From Suillus spraguei (Eukaryota; Basidiomycota; Agaricomycetes; Boletales; Suillaceae), in contig JABCPU010000742.1 in NCBI GenBank assembly GCA_016800925.1, forward strand, positions 1 to 27,834: DNA of 27,834 bases, given 5' to 3'. The notes below the pieces were generated by a model, which had not been told where the DNA came from, made no database searches, and saw nothing but the letters and a program-made list of their open reading frames with translations. Each line of letters opens with the position of its first letter. The first letter of the stretch is position 1. Of this stretch, positions 20,201 to 27,834 are shown one piece after another. A program made the position numbers and the translations under genes.

Positions 20201-20984
20201 AAATTGTTCAATATTTATTTACTCCATGGCGAGTCGTGCCTTTAGACACACGTTCAAAACACTAATTATATTGTATATTATGAGGCTGCCGCAGGTTTTA
20301 TGAAGTTCCTCTTTGGGGTTAGTCAATTGTCTGTAAACGTGTCTGCAATATCAGGCGCTTGTCTGTGGACCACTGCACAGAGTATATGCAGTGATTTAGA
20401 ATGCACTTGCGATCAGGAAGAACATTGCAGGCAGAGAGACATATTAGTATTTTGAAGATTCTTTGTTGTCGGGGGACATACGAAGCCGTGTCTGAATCAT
20501 CACAAACACTGTTCGCTAAGGTGGAGCATCCGCATCGCGTCTTGGCATGCTTTATATTTCGCAGGCACAAATTAGTACTATGTTTTTTTCATCGTTTGTT
20601 TTCACAAGATATACTTCTTACAGCTGAAGCTCCTGCTGAGTCGCACAAGGTGTTCGGAGGCCTACTTACCTTTACTAGGAAGGTTCTGAGAAGTAGAAGC
20701 ATTGTAAGGTCCAGTGGCTTTCCATATAATGTCGTACACATAGTCTACATATAGAACATACGAAGCCCGTGTCAGAAGCGTCCAGTAAAACGCTCAACTC
20801 CATTACATAAAGAAGCGTATTACATCTCCTCGCGGTAGGTATGTGAGTGCAAATCGCAGCGCTCCGTAACATTTAAATCTTGACTGGAAGTTTGCACATT
20901 TGAACATTTGACGCAATGCCCGGTGGCAACAACGAGGCGAACCGACCCGCAAAAGGAAAAGTGCAAACGAGTCACATCTCTAAT
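20201..20984. other. Intergenic region upstream of the coiled-coil gene, no gene recognised
   Basis: Only short frames are present. A direct repeat of about 20 bases, ACATACGAAGCC(C)GTGTC, occurs near 20477 and 20757. Nothing else is supported. Confidence 0.5.
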
Positions 20985-20999
20985 CACGTGTAGCACGTG
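20985..20999 (+). promoter_or_regulatory. Two CACGTG E-boxes upstream of the coiled-coil gene
   Basis: CACGTG occurs at 20985-20990 (as ATCACGTG) and 20994-20999, 128-142 bases before the chosen ATG at 21127. The first shares its 5' flank with both boxes of the kinesin promoter. Binding by a bHLH factor is inferred from the motif alone. The position between two in-frame ATGs also favours the downstream start. Confidence 0.4.
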
Positions 21000-21126
21000 C
21001 TCGGGCGCGCCCCCATTAGTCAAGTGGTGTTTCCCAGGCGAAAATTGGAAGATGCACCCCTGTTTTCCTCAACTCAATTTACCACTCCACCGAACAAAGC
21101 CAAATCTCAAGTACAACCTAAGCATT

Positions 21127-23918
21127 ATGGTCACCTCAAAAACCAAAAAGACGTCCAAGTATACGTATGCGGAACGTGAGCAATTTTTAACCCCCTTTAA
21201 CGCGTGTTTTGGGGATGGCAAAGGGCATCACTGATACTGACGACTCTCAATCCAGGGGTTCTCAGTGCGTTTTCACAGGCGCAGAAAGAGCACAGGAGAC
21301 ATAGTGTACACCTCGCTACCCTTCGTGCGCATGGTAAGGTGTCTATGCTTGTAAGGGGATTGTTGCTCATCACCTTTGTTAACAGTGAGAAAGATCGCGA
21401 AAGATAGAAAAGATAAGCTGGGACCTCAGTGGGCATCATGGGTAGGAAAAGCTGTGAAGAAGCTTGTACGCCTAAATGTTTCATGTTTTCTGAAATCTAC
21501 TGATTTTTAGAGATCAGGAAGAGCAGGGAATTTTGCAGCCTATCGACTCCAGTGGGTACGTGGGCATGACTCCAGAAGGAAAAAAAGTGTAAGTCTAGCT
21601 ATTAAGATTATTTTGGCGCCACAAGTAATTCTTCTTAGCATATCATATGCCCGTCGCAAGTTCCTGCCAACCGCCGCTGGGGGCGCATCACCTGCGCAAG
21701 AAGATGCTGTCTGGAAGAATGTCACCGAACATTTTTCTCCGTCGGTGTATAAACGGCAGCGCGCGAGATCTGCATCTCGTTTAAGGTCAGTTTTCGGTGA
21801 AGAAGAAGAAGCTGAGGAAGATAGCGCTTCCGCGCGTGGGAGTCCCAGGGCGAAGAGACAGCGACGGGCACCGTCACCCGTCAAGCCCCCCGAGCGATCA
21901 TTGACAAAGATGACCAAGGCAGAGGTTTGTTTCACATTTCCAGTATCGTAATTTCCATCTCACCATGACACGTAGCTCCAAACTAAGGTCCGAGAGCTCC
22001 AACGGACGAAGCTTACGGATCAACAACTGAAGGCGCAGCTTGCGGACCGCAATGAACAACTACGTGAAGTCCAGGATGAACTCAGAATTTTGAAACTCTC
22101 CGCTGAAAGGGCGCGTGCAGTCATGCGAGAAGAAGAATTGACAGAACTGGATGAACAGGAATTTCAGCACAGCATGGACGAAGAATTTCCAGCGCCAGAT
22201 TTCGCGACATTGTAAGTGCTTTCAATGCCTACCTGCTTTTGTTATGAACGCACTTTTAAGTGATGTTCAGACCCCATGCGCTGGAACGCCGAAAGGTGCA
22301 GGTGTGATACGGACCCAATCAGGCTCTATCATCCACGACATCTCTATGCGACCCACTCCTGCACCGAGTACTCCTGGTGCTGAACGCGACCGGAGGTACC
22401 GAGACGATGAAGACGTGTTTGCGGACCAGCAACGTGAACATCTTCGTACCCCCGAATCGCTGCCAGAACGCAGGGCCTCGCAGATCGATGGACATCAGCA
22501 GCCTGCTTTGGCAAATACGGTAAGCTCACCATGTGACCTTGTCTATCTGCTTACTCTTGTTGACGCTCCACATAGATTGATGCTATGGAGAAGGAAATGG
22601 CGAAGCACGTGACAGAGATCCAGACTCTCAAAGACATAGTTATCCGCCTTCAGAGCGAGCTTGACACCCTGACAGGTGCAGCTGATGACCACAAGTCACG
22701 CATAGCCGATCTTGAGGGCGACACCAATGAACTTGAATCTGGGAAGCGCGTCCTGCAACAATGCCTCGCTGATCGCGATAACAACATCACTCAGCTCCAA
22801 AATACAGTTCTCGAGCACGAGAGAGCTGTCGTCCAACTCAATGAGACTCTCGTTCAGAAGGAAGCCTCACTAAATGCAATTTCCATAGAGGTTGAGACGC
22901 TTTTGCGGAGCAAGAATGAGATTCTTGCTTGGGTTCAGGGAATGGAGGACGAAATGACTGCTGCACGAAGCGAGAACAAACGATTGACAGATGAGCTCGC
23001 TAGTTCACACAAAGAAGAAGAAACCCTTCGAGAGCGGATGGTGGAACTCATCCGAACCACAGAGGAAAGACAAGGGGAGCTCGCCCAAGCCTTGAGTGTT
23101 GCGCAAAGCGAAGCTAGCCATGGTGCTGTGCTCGCCCAGGAGCTTCTCGTCATGACCGAGACTACCAAGGAGCTCGAAAAACAGCTTACTGAGGCCAGCA
23201 GCACCGCTACGACCGTCGATGCTGAACTTGCAGAAGTCGTTGGATGCAATGGTCAGCTTCAGTTGGCTCTAGAAGGGTCTAGGAAGGAGATTGAAGAGTT
23301 GAAGAGCAGGATCACGTTTTCCGAGATGAGGGAGGCAGGATTGTCGTCAAAATTGCTCACCACTGATACGATGAGGCAGTCCTTGGAGGATGCCGTTGCA
23401 GTCGTGAAAAATACTTCACGAGTTGAACGAGTGAAGGCCCAGTCCATGATTCTTGGGCTCCTCGAGAAAATTGATGGACTGCAAATTCTGCGCGATGACG
23501 AAGTGCGGGGTTTTGCCGACCGAATTGCAGCTCTAGGAGGTGAGGCCGAGGATCTTAGATCGAGCCTTCACAGCGCGAGCGAAGCTCGGCAGAGCGCCCT
23601 CGCTGCTTTGAAGAAGTACAAAGATGATTTCGCGCGCTCGGAGAATTTGCTCGCCGCAGAACAGCACACTTGTAATGGCCTTCGGGATAATCTGACTCAA
23701 GCGCAAGAGCAAATCTCTAGGTTGAAGGCAGCAAAGATAGCCTGCGAGTCGACCATCGTCAATCTCAAGGCTATCTATGATCAGGGGAAGAGGATGCAGT
23801 CAGACTGGATGTCCGGGATGGAGAGCACGGTATGTTGTCTTGTGATTTGGTTGTCGTTTGAGATGCTCAGAACGAACAGTTTGCTTCTGCCCAGCCGGCT
23901 TCATTGGCACATGTGTAG
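21127..23918 (+). CDS. Unrecognised coiled-coil protein with a possible winged-helix N-terminus (nine exons, 786 aa)
   Basis: Exons: 21127-21175, 21256-21333, 21386-21465, 21518-21588, 21639-21924, 21976-22211, 22261-22519, 22576-23829, 23871-23918; all junctions are GT-AG and keep frame. Residues of about 17-100 are basic and helical and end KKLEEQGILQPIDSSG and GMTPEGKK, which looks like the last helix and wing of a winged helix (inference). A Ser/Arg-rich, proline-directed stretch with possible phosphorylation sites follows (SPRAKRQRRAPSPVKPPE, near 21840), then a coiled coil, a linker rich in Pro and Arg (TPAPSTPGAERDRR), and a continuous coiled coil of about 410 residues in exon 8 with heptad-like Leu spacing. 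No catalytic motif is seen. Such layouts occur in spindle-pole, kinetochore and chromatin scaffold proteins, but I cannot assign one. The last intron is short (41 bp); if retained, the frame would end at 23985. An in-frame upstream ATG at 20908 is less likely. Confidence 0.8.
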
Positions 23919-25997
23919 CGATGCATTTGCCCGAGCCGCCACTCCCACTACTGATGCAGAGTGGGCTTCACACATCTGGACTTGAACATTTATTGTGGAT
24001 ATACTTAACGATATTTGTACCGATTTTGAGAAACAAATTAGTCCAAGCGTTAGCATTTCCCTATCGAGTTTGTGGCTTTGAAGTTGAATCGTCTTGATCA
24101 TGTCTTGAAATAAGCTCGTCATCGTCATCTAGGCATCCACTACTTACCATTAGATCTTAGAGTTGACGGTAAACGTACCATGTCATCCTTCCTTATATTG
24201 TACGAGCTACTTAAGCTGTGGGACCTTTTTCTCAGGGGATTGCTAATCATTCAAATCAACATTAGTGTAGGTAATTATCCTGATCGGCCCTCTGAATTCA
24301 GGGACATTCTCACTGGTATGTTCTGAAGCGAGGTGTGCAATAGTGACGTATTACAGCGCAGGACTGATCACTATTGGTGTTCAGCCCGACAGCATCATGA
24401 TGAGCCTGTGCTGGGCCTTTTCCGAAGCGTGGTCATATTGTCGGCTATTTTATCGATTGAAGATCGCTACTAGTGGCTCATGAACGACAAGGACACTGTC
24501 GACTCTTGTAGAACACGGGTGTCGAATGTTGGGGCAAACAATAATATATAAATACAGTCTCTTGATGCTGGGTAGTGCAGGGACGTGTTCAATAGGCATG
24601 CTAGGCTCGGAACAAGCACACGACGAAAGCTTGTTATCCCATGACCCGGGAAAGCCGATTGCACCGAAAAGTGTACGCGAGCACTGGATGAATCGATGAC
24701 CGGTGACCTATTGAAAATCCTTTGACGACGTAAGATAAGACAATGATATTTATATACTCAACACGGGTGCCTACATAGTTTGATGGATGATATCAGAATA
24801 TATGACGTTCCGGGCCCTATGGGCGCCCAGGCCTCAGGCACTGTGACAGAGTCCTTTGTCTTTTTCATTGAGGTCGTGTGCTGTGATATGAAGTCATGCG
24901 ACTTGTTGCGACGATAAGATCATCGTTGGTCCTGTGTGAGCTCGTAAACCCGAGAATGATAGTGGAAACCAGCGAATGGTCTCGGTGCATTTCGGTGATG
25001 AAAGACACTAATTTAGACTACACGGTACCACGGTGCCACCTCACAACAGCGGCCCAGGCAGCAGTTTCCAATGTACTTACTACATAGCCGGAAGTTCCGG
25101 AACCCTTACCTCACAAATTCAGCGGTAGTGGATGTCGGGAGCAATAACCAAACACTGCAGCAACGCTTGACAGTTTCTGACAGTGCGGGCCCTGCGGGGT
25201 ACAACGGAGCTTGCACGTTATGCCCAAGCATTCGAAGGGTCGGAGATAAGACCTTATCCCGAATTCCAAGAGAGCACCTTGTCGGGTTGGTCCGAGGCGA
25301 TGCGGAAGTGAGGCAATGTCTGGAAACGTGCGGGCTGCAGATAATGTAGCATGTGAGCGGGCTGGAATTAGGTTGTTGAGAAATTGCGGCTGGCTAGTGA
25401 GTTGGGCAAGGACCCCGGAATGAACCTCCGAAGCGTGAAATTTTCGACGTGGTTAATCATTGTCATCAATTTCTGTCCACTGACATATATCAAAACGAAT
25501 CTTTTGTCCTGCTTATTCTGGAACGATGTCCATGAATGCAGGTCAGTCCAGACACAGCACCGCAAGATCTTTTCAGTTCCTCGGAAATGTATTTGAACAA
25601 AAAGAAGAGAACTAAACAACTTACCGAACTAAAAAAAAAACGGGATTCACATCAGAATACAAGCCAGACGTTACTGGGTGGGTGATATAAAGCAGCTGCG
25701 AGTGGTCCACGTCACACGATAGGCGCACGCACAAAGATAATATAGGAGAGCTCACACGAGTTATTTGATGGTGGAAGTAGAAACGCTTTATTTCCACTAG
25801 GACGAGCCTGAATGAACTTGGCCGTTGGTGGTTAGTGGCGGATTAGACTAGATCATCTGAAATGAAATTCACATGCAAACAGTGCGATCCGAACGGTTTA
25901 AAGACCGAGGAATGAATTCGAGTCAGTCATAGTGTCCACTCTTACTTAAACCTGAACCTGCACACTCCAACTAACTTGAACACTCGTCGATGCCATC
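23919..25997. other. Intergenic region, no gene recognised
   Basis: These 2.1 kb carry only short frames without recognisable motifs on either strand. The last 300 bases are probably the promoter of the kinase gene; TATAAA lies at 25686-25691 but is far from the ATG. No repeats with clear ends were found. Confidence 0.55.
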
Positions 25998-27719
25998 ATG
26001 TCTGCTGCTTTTCGAATCTCTCCAGCCCTATGGGACAAGATTCACCACTTTGCAAGCTTTCCTCAGACAGGCGGTATGTCATCCTTCACAACCCATTGCC
26101 CCAGATCTCTAATTTTTATAATCTACAGTCTCGCTGCAGCAGATGGTACTCTTCGGTCAACACCCAAATCAGGGAACTCTCCTCAAGGCGAGCCAGTTCC
26201 TTGCAGGTAACTTCATCTTTACCTGGTTTTAACCCACCCTGACATCACGTTCTAATCTCAGAAGAGTTGCCCGTACGCCTCGCGCATCGTGTCAAGGAGC
26301 TTGATGAGCTCCCCCACAATCTCAGTGACATGCCTTCCATACGAAAAGTCAAGAACTGGTATGCCCAGTCCTTCGAGGTCCGCTGTAGTCTATCTTCTTT
26401 TATCTCCACTTCTCCTCACCGGATCTTGTACAGGAACTCATCAACTTTCCTCCCGTCGAACTCCCACAACACCTTCGACAGCAGCTTTCCTCAACAGGCC
26501 AGGATATCTTCTTACCTGACAGCACCCCAAACCCAAGTCTCGCCGCCCTCCAGGACCATGACCACCCTCTCTTCAACTTATCACGTCTCAAGGGCAATTC
26601 AAACGGCATTGGTAACGTCAAGCTCAGGGTCCCTTTGGAGCGCAGGTCTGTACCTCCCTTAAACCCCATACAATTCATCATGCACACCATGCTTACTTAG
26701 TGCAAGATATTACGCAAAGTCATCATCCATCGACTGGCCACCTTCCGTTCTCGATTACAACGCCCGTTTCACCGCATGCTCGATGCCATCAAACGCAGGC
26801 ACGATCCCACAGTCACAACAGTCGCGCAGGGTGTTCTAGAATGGAAGCGCAGTCAGAACGCGAAGAACATTGGCCTTGATATACAGGCGTGGCTTGATAG
26901 ATCTACATGAGCCGTATTGGTATCCGCTTTTTGATCGGCCAACGTCAGTTGTTCTTAGCTCTTTGCCTGTTATTTCTATCTCTGTTACTTTTCCTCAGAT
27001 GTGGCACTAAACACACAACAGCCTCACAAGGACTACGTGGGCATCATCTGCACTAAAGCTGTATGTTGCCGTTATCTGTGTCCTTCCCATTCACTAACAC
27101 CCCTCCTCGCCGCAGAATGTACACGATATCGTACAGGAAGCCATCGAAAATGCCCGCTTCGTCTGCGAGGAACACTACGCCATGTTCAAAGGTCCCCCTG
27201 TTCAACTCATCTGCCCCTCCCAACCTTATATTCCCTTATGTCCCTGGCCATCTCTCCCACATCTGCTTCGAAACTCCTCAAAAACTCCCTCCGTGCCGTC
27301 GTCGACCGCTTCGGCCACGATGCGCAAGACGAAAAACCATACCCACCCATCAAAGTCATCGTTGTTGAGGGCAAGGAGGACATCACCATCAAAATCACCG
27401 ATGAGGGCGGAGGAATCCCTCGTAGCGCCATTCCCCTCATTTGGACATATATGTACACAACTATGACGGGACAGAGCATTGATCAAGACTTTCAGGCTAG
27501 CGATTTCCAGGCTCCAATGGCAGGATTTGGGTATTGGATTGCCATTGTCGAGATTGGTGAGTGACATGCGTGATTGTCGTGGGCTTGCGCTGATGTATGT
27601 CGTTAACAGTATGCAAGGTATTTTGGAGGTGATTTAGGTTGATATCTATGGAGGGTTACGGGACGGATGTGTACATCCACCTCAATAGGCTTTCCAGTAG
27701 TCGGGAGCCTCTTCCGTGA
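25998..27719 (+). pseudogene. Mitochondrial 2-oxo-acid dehydrogenase kinase (PDK/BCKDK family) with six single-base frame breaks
   Basis: This family phosphorylates and inactivates pyruvate or branched-chain 2-oxo-acid dehydrogenase E1 in mitochondria. Exons inferred: 25998-26073, 26129-26206, 26262-26377, 26434-26645, 26707-26943, 26999-27060, 27116-27556, 27610-27719. Readable blocks are LRKVKNWYAQSFEEL-like helices, IKRRHDPTVTTVAQGVLEWK, YMSRIGIRFLIGQ, HVALNTQQPHKDYVGIICTK, the N-box (LKNSLRAVVDRFG), the G1 box TDEGGGIPRSAI and a C-terminal GFGYG...YARYFGGDL block. To follow them, the frame must change near 26775, 26902, 27215, 27275, 27534 and 27636. All six fit gain or loss of one base (the one near 27215 could also be +2); I found no nonsense substitution and the splice sites look intact. 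It is therefore a very young pseudogene or a gene with consensus errors. PDK versus BCKDK cannot be decided. Confidence 0.8.
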
Positions 27720-27834
27720 TTTGCGGGCACCTATAGTTGATCTTATTCGTGGCATAAGAGCTATGTACATAATATGGGAAGGATTCTACTAGTATATCCA
27801 CTCGACAAGTACTAACTTGTAGTTTTACCGGCTC

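Noticed and set aside
20908..21126. Upstream in-frame extension of the coiled-coil protein
   Set aside because: The extension has no recognisable features and contains the paired E-boxes; the ATG at 21127 has A at -3 and starts a well-formed basic head.
25071..25349. Small plus-strand gene of 92 codons
   Set aside because: No recognisable domain and no supporting signals; it is probably a chance frame in the intergenic region.

Overview
The window looks like nuclear DNA of a filamentous basidiomycete, probably an agaricomycete. The conserved genes are cut by many introns of about 45-75 bp with GT...AG borders, and the mobile elements are of types common in mushroom-forming fungi. Assignments come from reading translated frames by eye; no database search was possible.

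Layout. Positions 1-10580 are a gene-poor block of decayed elements. A tyrosine-recombinase (DIRS/Ngaro-type) retrotransposon lies on the minus strand, with relics of gag (about 5038-3600), reverse transcriptase/RNase H (about 3600-1832) and the start of a tyrosine recombinase (677-1, cut by the window edge). Two solo LTRs of an unrelated LTR family (721-1158 and 1351-1826), each with its own perfect 5-bp target duplication, sit inside it. A PIF/Harbinger DNA transposon follows (5268-8551) with long terminal inverted repeats, a TAA target duplication and two broken genes facing each other: Myb/SANT-like on plus, DDE transposase on minus. Then comes a broken cytochrome P450 (9484-10580). Several lesions in this block read as C-to-T changes at CpG.

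Positions 11619-23918 hold three intact plus-strand genes: the E1 subunit of 2-oxoglutarate dehydrogenase (nine exons, 1001 aa), a kinesin-10-like motor protein (14 exons, 690 aa) and an unrecognised long coiled-coil protein with a possible winged-helix N-terminus (nine exons, 786 aa). Between the last two lies a short tandem array with tRNA-like T-arms (19755-20200). At 25998-27719 is a mitochondrial pyruvate/branched-chain dehydrogenase kinase whose exons are clearly readable but carry six single-base frame breaks.

The 2-oxoglutarate dehydrogenase E1 and the dehydrogenase kinase both belong to mitochondrial 2-oxo-acid metabolism, but they are about 11 kb apart and nothing shows joint control. 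The kinesin and coiled-coil genes share paired TCACGTG boxes upstream of their starts. I see no CRISPR array, rRNA or intact tRNA gene. The most unusual points are the tRNA-like array, the indel-only damage of the kinase gene, and two likely GC-AG introns in neighbouring genes.
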